A stretch of 32,353 nucleotides of DNA from Lysinibacillus sp. (GTDB lineage Bacteria; Bacillota; Bacilli; Bacillales_A; Planococcaceae), in the NCBI GenBank assembly GCA_031181585.1, contig JAPSKP010000032.1, positions 1 to 32,353 of the forward strand, given 5' to 3'. The notes beneath the pieces are model-generated. The model saw only the letters and a program-made list of their open reading frames with translations, ran no database searches and had not been told where the DNA came from. Positions within the stretch are counted from its first letter, which is position 1. The number at the start of each line of letters is the position of its first letter. Shown one piece after another: positions 7,967 through 15,831 of this stretch. A program made the translations under genes and the position numbers.

Positions 7967-8800
7967 ATGACATTAAAAAAAACATTAACAATCGCAGGCT
8001 CTGATACTTCAGGCGGCGCAGGGATCCAAGCTGATTTAAAAGCATTCCAAGAGCACGGAACATATGGTATGACTGCATTAACAGTAGTTGTCACAATGGA
8101 CCCGGATAACTCCTGGAGCCACGGTGTATATGCATTACCAACGGAAGTATTGCAGCAGCAGATCAAAACTGCTTTATCTACAGGCGTGGACGCAGTGAAA
8201 ACAGGAATGCTTGCATCAGAGGAAATCATTAAAATTGCGAGCGAAGCCATTCAACAATCTGGCACTGATAAAGTTGTCATCGACCCGGTAATGGTATGTA
8301 AAGGAGAAGATGAAGTACTGAACCCTGGTAATACAACAGCTATGATTGAATATCTGCTTCCATATGCAACAGTCGTAACACCGAATCTTTTTGAAGCAGG
8401 ACAGCTAGCAGGCACTGGTACACCGAAAACAATTGAAGAAATGAAGGCCGCAGCAGCTAAAATTCATGAACTTGGTGCGAAGAACATAGTGATTAAGGGA
8501 GGCAAGGCACTCCCGACTGAAAAAGCGGTTGACCTTTTCTATAACGGATCAGAATTCAAATTGCTTGAAACGGAAAAGGTAGCTTCTCCGTACAATCATG
8601 GGGCTGGCTGTACATTTGCTGCAAGCGTTTGTGCAAACCTAGCCAATGGTCTATCAGTAGAAGAAGCTGTGATCGAAGCGAAGGAATTCGTTGCAGCTGC
8701 AATCCAGCACGGTTGGGCATTGAATCAATATGTAGGTCCAGTCATGCATGGTGCAAAACCACGCTTTGGCGCTCCTGAAGTAACCATTACAACAGTTTAA
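7967..8800 (+). CDS. pdxK: Pyridoxine/pyridoxal kinase (ThiD-like ribokinase family)
   Basis: This enzyme phosphorylates pyridoxal, pyridoxine or pyridoxamine in the B6 salvage pathway; it resembles B. subtilis PdxK (YwdB), a ThiD-related ribokinase-fold enzyme. The frame is open from 7937, but ATG 7967 has GCAAGGAGAG upstream and gives the family start MTLKKTLTIAGSDTSGGAGI. It is 277 residues long. Motifs are the substrate loop AGSDTSGGAGIQAD (10-23), VVIDPVMVCKG (103-113), the ATP-site segment VVTPNLFEA (136-144) and the catalytic anion hole HGAGCTFAA (211-219) with Cys215. The MVCKG and HGAGC pair fits PdxK better than HMP kinase ThiD, but dual activity is possible. A TATACT (7916-7921) is a plausible -10, with no clear -35. 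Confidence 0.88.
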   Translation: MTLKKTLTIAGSDTSGGAGIQADLKAFQEHGTYGMTALTVVVTMDPDNSWSHGVYALPTEVLQQQIKTALSTGVDAVKTGMLASEEIIKIASEAIQQSGTDKVVIDPVMVCKGEDEVLNPGNTTAMIEYLLPYATVVTPNLFEAGQLAGTGTPKTIEEMKAAAAKIHELGAKNIVIKGGKALPTEKAVDLFYNGSEFKLLETEKVASPYNHGAGCTFAASVCANLANGLSVEEAVIEAKEFVAAAIQHGWALNQYVGPVMHGAKPRFGAPEVTITTV

Positions 8801-8819
8801 TAAAGCAGCGGCGCACCTT

Positions 8820-8892
8820 TTGAGCATATACAAGCGCTAACTGCGCAGCCGCAGATGAAAAGGCTTGCGAAGCAATATGACTGCATGCTCAA
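8820..8892 (+). other. Candidate multi-branched RNA structure downstream of pdxK
   Basis: TTGAGCAT (8820-8827) and ATGCTCAA (8885-8892) form a perfect 8-bp closing helix about 73 nt across. Inside are GCGC-TAACT-GCGC and GCTT-GCG-AAGC hairpins. This gives a three-way-like fold with no coding frame of note, starting 20 bases after the pdxK stop. The rest of the 371-base gap holds no gene I can support, apart from the terminator at 8998. It may be part of the pdxK 3' UTR or a small RNA. Confidence 0.35.
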
Positions 8893-8997
8893 TTGTTTAT
8901 GCGTTCATCACAAAATAAAATGATACTTAGCAAAGGGCAATACTTTTTCTCTTACGCCCGTCCTTGCTCTATCATTTTCCCGCTAGTAAAGTGACAT

Positions 8998-9034
8998 ATG
9001 CAAACAAAACTCAGATTTTGTTTGCATTTTTTAT
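8998..9034 (+). terminator. Rho-independent terminator about 200 bases after pdxK
   Basis: The 12-bp perfect stem ATGCAAACAAAA / TTTTGTTTGCAT has a 6-base loop (CTCAGA), followed by a T-run. Its distance from pdxK means the pdxK transcript carries a long 3' UTR, or that a separate short RNA ends here. Confidence 0.9.
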
Positions 9035-9127
9035 TAGAAGAGGCAGCTAAAATACTACGCCATTTAGTAAGCATAGAGAAAATTTTTACATACTTTGCAC
9101 CTTTTCACTACCCACCTTCAAAAGCTT

Positions 9128-9147
9128 TTGACTATACTTATAGTTAA
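9128..9147. promoter_or_regulatory. Palindromic operator-like site before yojF-bshB2
   Basis: TTGACTATACTTATAGTTAA is a near-perfect 20-bp inverted repeat; the inner ACTATA-CT-TATAGT is perfect. It contains TATACT and TATAGT, usable as -10 elements (TTCAAA at 9117 lies 16 bases before TATAGT), so a bound regulator would sit on the promoter. It ends 24 bases before the yojF start. Confidence 0.45.
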
Positions 9148-9171
9148 ACAGATTCGAAAGGAGAGTTAAGA

Positions 9172-9522
9172 GTGAAGGAAGTAGAGGTAAAAGAACTCCA
9201 GGAGTTGCTTAATTCTTTTGCGAACAAAGAAGTATACATCCATCTAGAAACGACAAACGGCGCTTATGCTACACATTTTAACGAGAATGTGTTCAACGCC
9301 GGCGCATTTATACGTAACGCACGTATACGCTATGAACTTGGGAAAGTGGTAGGAGACGCTCCTCACCGGGTAGGTTTGAAAATGGAGCATGGCTGGGTAT
9401 ACGCTCAAGGCATCACCCACTTCGAGCTTGACGAGCAAGGCCGCCTATTGATGGCCGGACTAGATTATACAGGGAAGCTGGCAATCGCATTGGAAATTAG
9501 CGAGACGCCTTTTTCATACTAA
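9172..9522 (+). CDS. yojF: YojF family protein (DUF1806)
   Basis: A 116-residue DUF1806/YojF family protein. In many Bacillales it precedes bshB2 (yojG) directly, as here (15 bases apart), so a link to bacillithiol metabolism is inferred from context only. The start is GTG 9172, with AAAGGAGAG 6 bases upstream; no ATG in frame fits. The sequence alternates short strands, with the family blocks KEVYIHLETTNGAYA (19-33), NVFNAGAFIRNARI (39-52) and FELDEQGRLLMAGLDYTGKL (84-103). No membrane segment or catalytic motif is visible. Confidence 0.88.
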   Translation: MKEVEVKELQELLNSFANKEVYIHLETTNGAYATHFNENVFNAGAFIRNARIRYELGKVVGDAPHRVGLKMEHGWVYAQGITHFELDEQGRLLMAGLDYTGKLAIALEISETPFSY

Positions 9523-9537
9523 AGGAGTGAATGATTG

Positions 9538-10248
9538 ATGATAGTAGAACAAGAACGTCAAATTTTACTCGTATTCCCACATCCGGATGATGAAGCGTTT
9601 TCTTGTGCAGGAGCAGTCCGCTTATATGCGAATATGGGTGTACCAGTTACATACGCTTGCCTTACACTTGGTGAAATGGGACGCAACCTCGGTAACCCGC
9701 CATTTGCAACACGTGAATCTCTTCCTGAAATTCGTCGTGCGGAATTAAAAGCCGCAGTCGAGGCAATGGGCATTAAGGATTTACGTATGATGGGACTGCG
9801 TGACAAGACGATTGAATTTGAAGACGACGAAAAGATGGTGAAGCTTGTCAGTGATTTAATTGAAGAGCTGAATCCTTCGTTGATTTTCACGTTTTACCCT
9901 GGTTTTGCTGTGCATCCAGATCATGAAGCTACAGCTCGTGCAGTAGTCGAAGCTGTCCGTCGCATGCCGAAAGAGCAGCGCCCAACAATCTGGGGTGTTG
10001 CTTTTGCAAATGATACAATCGAAAAACTCGGTGAAGCAACGATTAACTTAGATGTCAGCAGCGTGAAGCTGGATAAATTAAAGGCGCTTCAAGCTCATAC
10101 TTCCCAAACTGCCTGGATGATGGCAGAAACGACAAAGCGCGTGGAAGAAGGACAGCCAATGAGCGAAAGCTGGCTGAATGTTGAAAAATTCTATATCATA
10201 CAGCCAGAAGATGAAGTAGACCAATCTATTAATAGTGCATCTTTATAA
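9538..10248 (+). CDS. bshB2: Bacillithiol biosynthesis deacetylase BshB2
   Basis: A zinc-dependent PIG-L/LmbE deacetylase that converts GlcNAc-malate to GlcN-malate, the second step in making bacillithiol, and may also act on bacillithiol S-conjugates. 236 residues from ATG 9538 (a TTG lies one codon earlier; AAGGAG is 10 bases upstream). Metal-binding motifs are present: PHPDDE (14-19) with His15 and Asp18, and HPDHEATARAV (126-136) with His126 and His129. LGEMGRNLGNPP (45-56) is the usual substrate loop. It forms a two-gene unit with yojF and is followed by a terminator. The BshB2 assignment over BshB1 rests on the yojF partner and sequence character. Confidence 0.92.
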   Translation: MIVEQERQILLVFPHPDDEAFSCAGAVRLYANMGVPVTYACLTLGEMGRNLGNPPFATRESLPEIRRAELKAAVEAMGIKDLRMMGLRDKTIEFEDDEKMVKLVSDLIEELNPSLIFTFYPGFAVHPDHEATARAVVEAVRRMPKEQRPTIWGVAFANDTIEKLGEATINLDVSSVKLDKLKALQAHTSQTAWMMAETTKRVEEGQPMSESWLNVEKFYIIQPEDEVDQSINSASL

Positions 10249-10258
10249 CCAATTTATT

Positions 10259-10287
10259 AAGTGAGCATTTCAAATGCTCGCTTTTTT
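10259..10287 (+). terminator. Terminator of yojF-bshB2
   Basis: AAGTGAGCATT pairs with AATGCTCGCTT (one G-U) around a 3-base loop and runs into six T, 11 bases after the stop. Confidence 0.93.
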
Positions 10288-10348
10288 CATATACAATTAT
10301 ACGTTTTTTTATACACTTGTTTTACTTTTCAGATACGCATTTCGATTA

Positions 10349-10381
10349 CCGATAAATTGTTTATCGGCCCTTTATCAAGGG
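10349..10381. repeat. Two adjacent hairpins upstream of the yjiH-like gene
   Basis: CCGATAAA-TTG-TTTATCGG is followed without a gap by CCCTT-TATC-AAGGG. Both stems are perfect. They sit in the 295-base gap between the bshB2 terminator and the YjiH gene, upstream of the likely promoter. They may be stacked operator/attenuator elements or an old terminator. Confidence 0.4.
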
Positions 10382-10473
10382 TACACTTTATACATTAACC
10401 CAGTATTTTCTAAAGGTGTATACAAATCGTATTCATTTTTATTATCTGAATAATTCGTCTTTAACAAAAACAG

Positions 10474-10502
10474 TAGACAATTGTATATAAAGAATATATA
10501 GT
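10474..10502 (+). promoter_or_regulatory. Probable sigma-A promoter of the yjiH-like gene
   Basis: TAGACA (10474-10479), a 17-base spacer and TATAGT (10497-10502) lie about 40 bases before the start codon in AT-rich DNA. Confidence 0.55.
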
Positions 10503-10543
10503 GTATAAATATTCAAATATACATGATAAAGAGGTTACTATAT

Positions 10544-11893
10544 ATGAAGAAATTTTCGGCTTATACGTGGTTTCTTTTCCTTGTTTTATCGGCTGTTGGT
10601 GTATTCTTATTTATTACCCCGATTACAACGGATGATGGATTGAAGGTACCAATCGCTATATTGGCGAACTGGCTTGGAGGAAAAGTAACACCTGTTATTC
10701 ATTGGTTTGCATTTATTGTATTTATTATTGCAGCACTCGGTTCAATTGTGATGCATTTTATACCGCAAAAGGGACCGCGCACATTAATGGATGCCCTATT
10801 CCGTGTCCATTGGTTCTGGACAATCATGCGTGCTTTAGCTGTTGTTTTTTCAGGGATGTACTTATTCCAAGTAGGTCCTGAGAGTTTTATTTCTGATAAT
10901 ACAGCAGGTCTATTAATCGCTCCTGACGGCGGTCTAGTCACGCTAATGTTTACGCTGTTCTTATTTGCCGGTCTATTATTGCCATTATTGACTGACTTCG
11001 GTTTACTGGAGTTCTTCGGTTCTATGATGGTGAAAATCATGCGCCCGATCTTTAAAATTCCAGGACGTGCAGCAATCGACTGTTTAGCGTCATGGGTAGG
11101 CGACGGAACAATCGGTGTATTATTAACAGCAAAGCAATACGAGGATAAAAATTATACTGGCCGTGAAGCAGCTGTGATTGCTACTACATTCTCGGTCGTA
11201 TCGATCACTTTCTGTCTTGTTGTATTAGAAACAATTGATTTGAACAACTATTTCATAGAATTCTATAGTTCGGTTATTTTTGTTGGTCTTCTTTTGGCAG
11301 TTATCATGCCGCGTATTTTCCCGTTACGAGGAAAAGCCGATACGCTCATTGATGGATCGAAGCTTCCAGAAAACTTTGAAGATGTACCAGAAAATTTCAA
11401 TACATTCACTTTTGGATTGCATAACGCCTTATCAAAAGCAGAATCTAACAAAAATTTAGCGAAAATCATCAGCGGTGGTTTTAAAAACGTACTGGAAATG
11501 TGGTTTGCTGTAACGCCTGTTATTATGGCATTCGGTACGATTGCATTAGTACTTGCTGAATTTACTAGCTTCTTTAAACTATTGGGTATGCCATTTGAGC
11601 CGATTTTAGCTTTTCTGCAAATTCCTGAAGCTGGAGAAGCAGCCCAAACAATGATCGTTGGCTTTGCAGATATGCTGTTACCATCCATTTTAGGCGCAGG
11701 TATTGACTCAGAATTAACGCGCTTCTTTATTGCCACAGTTTCTGTTACGCAATTAATCTACATGTCGGAAGTTGGGGGATTAATTTTAGGAACAAAGCTT
11801 CCACTGAAGCTATGGGATCTATTTATTATTTTCCTCATTCGTACAATCATTTCTATTCCGATTGTTGCAGCCATTGCACATATTTTATTCTAA
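10544..11893 (+). CDS. yjiH: YjiH family membrane protein with nucleoside-recognition Gate domains
   Basis: A 449-residue polytopic membrane protein of the YjiH family, which carries Gate (nucleoside recognition) domains related to concentrative nucleoside transporters and spore-maturation proteins. The transported molecule, if any, is unknown. I start at ATG 10544 (MKKFSAYTW), which has AAAGAGG 9 bases upstream; the ATG seven codons earlier has no ribosome site. About ten hydrophobic segments are visible, with Gate-like loops FKIPGRAAIDCLASWVGDGT and a second repeat near FADMLLPSILGAGIDSELTR. The charged loop LPENFEDVPENFNTFTFG lies in the middle. Its stop codon lies in the 42-bp bidirectional terminator shared with the Ter island. 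Confidence 0.8.
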   Translation: MKKFSAYTWFLFLVLSAVGVFLFITPITTDDGLKVPIAILANWLGGKVTPVIHWFAFIVFIIAALGSIVMHFIPQKGPRTLMDALFRVHWFWTIMRALAVVFSGMYLFQVGPESFISDNTAGLLIAPDGGLVTLMFTLFLFAGLLLPLLTDFGLLEFFGSMMVKIMRPIFKIPGRAAIDCLASWVGDGTIGVLLTAKQYEDKNYTGREAAVIATTFSVVSITFCLVVLETIDLNNYFIEFYSSVIFVGLLLAVIMPRIFPLRGKADTLIDGSKLPENFEDVPENFNTFTFGLHNALSKAESNKNLAKIISGGFKNVLEMWFAVTPVIMAFGTIALVLAEFTSFFKLLGMPFEPILAFLQIPEAGEAAQTMIVGFADMLLPSILGAGIDSELTRFFIATVSVTQLIYMSEVGGLILGTKLPLKLWDLFIIFLIRTIISIPIVAAIAHILF

Positions 11894-11933
11894 GTAAAAG
11901 GTTCGAGCGATTAATCGCTCGAACCTTTTACTT
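11892..11933. terminator. Perfect 42-bp palindromic bidirectional terminator
   Basis: A perfect inverted repeat, centred at 11912/11913, has arms containing AGTAAAAGGTTCGAGCGATT. A- and T-rich ends work in both directions. It ends the yjiH-like gene (overlapping its stop) and, from the other side, the Ter island, 20 bases after the last gene's stop. Confidence 0.95.
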
Positions 11934-11953
11934 TACTCTCTTACTAACTCTGC

Positions 11954-12580
11954 CTATTTTCTCCCGGGCGTCCAATTCATTCCCCAGCCGTATGCTCGGT
12001 CCAGCTTCTCATGGCCATTAAAATATTCAACAAGCCGTTCGACCTTAAATGTCTCATCATTAACATTTTCGATCATGGCAATGGCACACATTCCCATATC
12101 AGAGCGGTGTTCGTCGAGTGGTACAACAATATCCTGCCCGCCTTCATAGGAAAGCGTCACAACACCGTCCGCCTGCGCCCAGTTTGCCACTCCCTGATAG
12201 ATGAAAGTGAATATGACAATGCGTTTGATTTCCTTAAGAAAGTCGCCATTAATGCGAAGATTTTCTCCATTGCTGACCGAACCTGTACGATCATCCCCAT
12301 CCAGCTCAATATAGGGCCACTCACGATAGTTCCCAAAGGAATTCCCCAGTGCCTGCACACACCCCTTGTCACCGTTCTTCAATTCAAATAAACAGCCTAA
12401 ATCAAGATCGATGTTGTTGTTCTTACTGCCAAATAAAGAAGATAAAAAGCCGCCGCTCGTTTTTTGAATTTGCTGATTCCAATTCAGATTGACATTAATC
12501 TGACCAATTCCTGTATTTTTCTTTTCAAGATTAACGGATTGCCCTTTTTTCGTTAATTCAATTTTATTTAAATTAACCAC
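11954..12580 (-). CDS. TerA/TerD-like stress protein, last gene of the Ter island
   Basis: 208 residues with a TerD-type beta-sandwich: VNLNW strand (30-34), a Gly/Phe insert SGGFLSSLFGSK (42-53), IDLDLGCLFEL (57-67), and C-terminal strands EIKRIVIFTFIYQG and GMCAIAMIENVNDETF. It resembles TerA-type members, which combine with TerD proteins. The acidic calcium loop typical of TerD (GDN-TG-GDGDDE) is replaced by LDGDDRTGSVSNGENLR (93-109), so metal binding may be altered. The start is GTG 12580, with GGGTGG 4-5 bases upstream. It lies 33 bases after the HAD gene, probably the same transcript. A role in envelope or metal stress is inferred from context. Confidence 0.8.
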   Translation of the reverse strand: MVNLNKIELTKKGQSVNLEKKNTGIGQINVNLNWNQQIQKTSGGFLSSLFGSKNNNIDLDLGCLFELKNGDKGCVQALGNSFGNYREWPYIELDGDDRTGSVSNGENLRINGDFLKEIKRIVIFTFIYQGVANWAQADGVVTLSYEGGQDIVVPLDEHRSDMGMCAIAMIENVNDETFKVERLVEYFNGHEKLDRAYGWGMNWTPGRK

Positions 12581-12613
12581 TTTTCCACCCCCGTTGTATA
12601 ATCAAATGAAACA

Positions 12614-13408
12614 CTACTTCACAATTGATTTACCACAGATTTCACCTAAAATCATTTCTGTGAAGCGTACACCCTCTTCATAAACGATTGTTGCCTTCAG
12701 CTTATCACCACGCTGTTTATAAAGCTCTCCATGCATCGGTGTAAAAGCTACATCGGCCATTTCCAGCATCCCTAAATCCATGATGGAGTCCCCTGCTGCG
12801 TAGTGCGTCTTATAAGGAATATCTTTCAACACATATTCAACAGCATGTTCCTTTGTCAGCGTTTCCGGCAGTACATAAAATTTCCGGCCGTTCACATAGC
12901 TGTTCCATCCAACTTTTCGCATCTCCTGCTGAAGCTCCTCCAGCCATGCCCACTCTATCCGTTCTACATCCATCATCAGCACATAAAACAGCCCGTCCGC
13001 TTCGGTAAAGCGTTGAAACATCGAATGCTGCCACTGCTTCTGGAACATGCGCTCCATTTCTGCAAATGGGACACTTGCTTGCAGCTCTTTTTTTACTATT
13101 TCATCCCATTCCCTATCACGTACACCATTTTTCATGACAACGCCTCCATTCGCAGCAATAGCGAACGAAGGTTTATAAGAATCGGTGAATAACGTAATAC
13201 GTTCATACTGCCGCAATGCTCTGGTCGTTACCGGGATAATTAAAGTGTCTTCTTCAATATTCATTACATAGTCAAGCAAAGCTTTGGACACATAGGACAG
13301 GTCACGACCTTCCCATTGCTCAATACAAACAAGCTCTTCTGCCAATCGGTTCACTGTTCGTTCTGAAAAGATAAAGGTCCTGTCTAAATCTGTAGTGAAT
13401 ACATTCAT
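12614..13408 (-). CDS. HAD superfamily hydrolase of the Ter biosynthetic module
   Basis: A 264-residue haloacid-dehalogenase-type phosphatase. Motif I is FTTDLDRT (4-11) with Asp7 and Asp9, motif II is PVTTR (59-63), and motif IV is AAGDSIMDLGML (204-215) with Asp207 and Asp211. A cap domain lies between, about 85-180. It overlaps the upstream fusion gene by four bases (ATGA), implying coupled translation and a shared pathway. HAD enzymes linked to ter clusters are predicted to dephosphorylate a nucleoside-like intermediate; the actual substrate is unknown. Confidence 0.85.
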   Translation of the reverse strand: MNVFTTDLDRTFIFSERTVNRLAEELVCIEQWEGRDLSYVSKALLDYVMNIEEDTLIIPVTTRALRQYERITLFTDSYKPSFAIAANGGVVMKNGVRDREWDEIVKKELQASVPFAEMERMFQKQWQHSMFQRFTEADGLFYVLMMDVERIEWAWLEELQQEMRKVGWNSYVNGRKFYVLPETLTKEHAVEYVLKDIPYKTHYAAGDSIMDLGMLEMADVAFTPMHGELYKQRGDKLKATIVYEEGVRFTEMILGEICGKSIVK

Positions 13409-15819
13409 TTTCCCATCTCCTTAATAAGACCGCAGCATGAGTAGTTCATATCTTTATAGGTTTCGATTGGTACACCACGTTCCTCTGCTAATAAATAGAT
13501 ATGCTGCAAATCTTGATTGAACTGCGGGTTAACAAGAATTTTCCATGGAACGCGCCGCAGCAGCACCCTTGTCGTTTCACCAACACCTGGTTTGATGTAA
13601 TTGCTATTTGTTATGCTAAAATCCTTTTTGATTTTTTCGACCGATTCTAACCCTTTCCATGTCGGCGCTTCGTTTGAGGTTATGTTAAGTTCTGCATATA
13701 CATCCTGCTGTGTGGATGCATAATGCGAAACAATTTTCTCAATGTACTCGTTTGATACATCAGCATCAATCAATTCATCGTAAAACTTTGCCCCGTGGAA
13801 ATCTCCCTCTTCTAAAAACTTCGGATTGAGGATGGTACGGCTTACAAGTCCGGAAACCGTTGAATTCAAACAGGCTGAAGGAATTAAAAAATCATCCCTC
13901 GTACCGTAAATACCGGCACAATGACCAGGGTCTGCCAATACAGCAAGCGTAGCATCCAGCTGCCTATTATACTTTCTATTAAAAGTTTCACACGATTTTA
14001 CAAGCTCCTTCGTAATCGCCCCTTTTCCAGTCCAACCATCTATGAACTGGATGTGTCCCTGCGGATGTTGCTTCGATATGTAGAGAAGGGCCGTCTCATC
14101 TATTCCTCGATCCCGGATTATAGAAACTGAATAGTGCGGTATATCCACTTTATATTTATAGGAGTAGTAACGCTTAATCAAAATACCGACCGGCGTTCCG
14201 GCACGAGCAAGACTTACGAGAACTATGTTCCCAAGCGGTTTGTTTGCTATGATTCTTTCTGCCACCACTCCAACAGCTGTTGCAATACGAGCTGCATAAA
14301 CATGAAGCGTTTCATAAAAAAGCTTCATATATTGTTCATTCGGATGAAATTCTACCGGCAGCATTTCCGCATAATGAGTCCCACGCTGAATTAATCGTTC
14401 ACGCTCTTCTGTGTCTTTTTCCATTTTGATATGGCTGACATCGCGCAGCAGGAATGTTACATCTTCCTTGCTATAGCTTGATTTCATATCAGGTAAAGGT
14501 GTACTTTTCGTCAGCTTTACAAGTGTAATCCTTTCAGCACCGACCACACTTAAAGAAGCAAGCAGCTCCTCTAGCCCCTTCCTGCTGGCTAAGCGTTCTA
14601 GAACAATTACAATCTCCTGATAGCTTCCTTCAGAAATGTTATATAAATAATTTGTGACCCCCGCATTTTCAGGACTTTCAAATTGAAACTTATTATAGAT
14701 CAACGTTTGTTCATGTGAATAGATAGGGCTGCGAGTTGTAGATTGGAAATAAACGCCTTCCCCAAGACGAGCAGCAATCTGCATCGGTATATACATGCAT
14801 TCACCTGTACCGATTACCAGTACCTTTTCTCCGTTGCGTTTATCGCTTAAAGATGCGCTCAAAGCCTCGACTTCCTGCTCAATAACGAATTCTTCTTCTT
14901 TCGTAATACTGAAGCGTCCTGTCCCTATATAGTAAGGGTCTGTACAAATTGAGCCATCCTCACTGAAAGAATGATAAGAAAAAACAGATGGAAGTGCATA
15001 GTCCAGCTGCTCGATTGCTACAGGCTCAGATTCCCGTCTTGTAGGTTTCTCCTGCCCTTCTACAGCTCCCTCCACATTCATATCCCCAGCCATTAAGGAT
15101 ACAACATTTAATGTAATGCCAAGCTTTTTAGCCTGTTCATCATAGGCTGCACGCTGGCTTTTATTACGCCAGTCCAATATGGAGACGACAGTGAAATGCG
15201 CAAGATGAGGATAAGCTTTCTTCAATTGGTCGATAATATTCAAGTTCGTTTTTCCAGTAGAAATTTCATCGTCTACTAAGATAATATGTCGATGTTCCAT
15301 TAATAGATTTTCATTTTCCGTATACATACGATGACTTGTCGCATGGGAATGCTCTTCTTCAAACCGGATAATCGGTTCCATACCGCAAATTTCTTCCCGG
15401 GTTGTGTGAATATAGGATGCGCGATGATCGCAGGCACGGAAGAAAGCATGCCCCAATGCTGTCGCTGTTTCTGCAAAACCAATAATAAGATGTTTCTCTG
15501 GAAGCTTGATTGGATGCTCCCAAACCTCATGCAGTACATCCAAGCCTGACTTGGATTTTATAGCGTGAACAGTTTTTTCTGTATACGGATGCTTTACCTG
15601 TAATGAAGTTTCAGCAAAGCGCATTGCCAGAAGAGCACCCGTAAGCAATGGAATTTGTGGTTGCACGGCCAAATGCTTTCCTAAGACTTTGCTCACAAAC
15701 AAAAATGGGCGCTTTTTATTGATTCGTGCTGCTACATCAAAGAGGATATCACGGTCAAAGTGATACGGATTTTCTCGGATTGTTGTGTTTACATAAAGCT
15801 TCTCCAATACTGAGTACAT
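13405..15819 (-). CDS. Fused phosphoribosyltransferase-TRSP / StiP (PRTase_1)-PELOTA-like protein of the Ter module
   Basis: An 804-residue cytosolic protein that appears to join two proteins of the Ter biosynthetic module. Residues 1-265 form a phosphoribosyltransferase domain with the PRPP loop ILVDDEISTGKT (180-191) and GFAETATALG (114-123). Residues 270-460 form a TRSP domain, with the name-giving TTRSPIYS at 361-368. Residues 470-720 match the PF11202 family (PRTase_1, also labelled cysteine protease StiP), with VSLARAGTPVG (535-545), IIRDRGIDE (567-575), FIDGWTGKGA (592-601), PGHCAGIYGTRDDFLIPSAC and STVSGLVSRT. Residues 735-804 look like a PELOTA RNA-binding-type domain (RVLLRRVPWKILVNP, CCGLIKEMGK). 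Start ATG 15819 has AGGAGGAGG upstream, 12 bases after the CitE-like gene. Confidence 0.82.
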   Translation of the reverse strand: MYSVLEKLYVNTTIRENPYHFDRDILFDVAARINKKRPFLFVSKVLGKHLAVQPQIPLLTGALLAMRFAETSLQVKHPYTEKTVHAIKSKSGLDVLHEVWEHPIKLPEKHLIIGFAETATALGHAFFRACDHRASYIHTTREEICGMEPIIRFEEEHSHATSHRMYTENENLLMEHRHIILVDDEISTGKTNLNIIDQLKKAYPHLAHFTVVSILDWRNKSQRAAYDEQAKKLGITLNVVSLMAGDMNVEGAVEGQEKPTRRESEPVAIEQLDYALPSVFSYHSFSEDGSICTDPYYIGTGRFSITKEEEFVIEQEVEALSASLSDKRNGEKVLVIGTGECMYIPMQIAARLGEGVYFQSTTRSPIYSHEQTLIYNKFQFESPENAGVTNYLYNISEGSYQEIVIVLERLASRKGLEELLASLSVVGAERITLVKLTKSTPLPDMKSSYSKEDVTFLLRDVSHIKMEKDTEERERLIQRGTHYAEMLPVEFHPNEQYMKLFYETLHVYAARIATAVGVVAERIIANKPLGNIVLVSLARAGTPVGILIKRYYSYKYKVDIPHYSVSIIRDRGIDETALLYISKQHPQGHIQFIDGWTGKGAITKELVKSCETFNRKYNRQLDATLAVLADPGHCAGIYGTRDDFLIPSACLNSTVSGLVSRTILNPKFLEEGDFHGAKFYDELIDADVSNEYIEKIVSHYASTQQDVYAELNITSNEAPTWKGLESVEKIKKDFSITNSNYIKPGVGETTRVLLRRVPWKILVNPQFNQDLQHIYLLAEERGVPIETYKDMNYSCCGLIKEMGK

Positions 15820-15831
15820 ATGAACCTCCTC

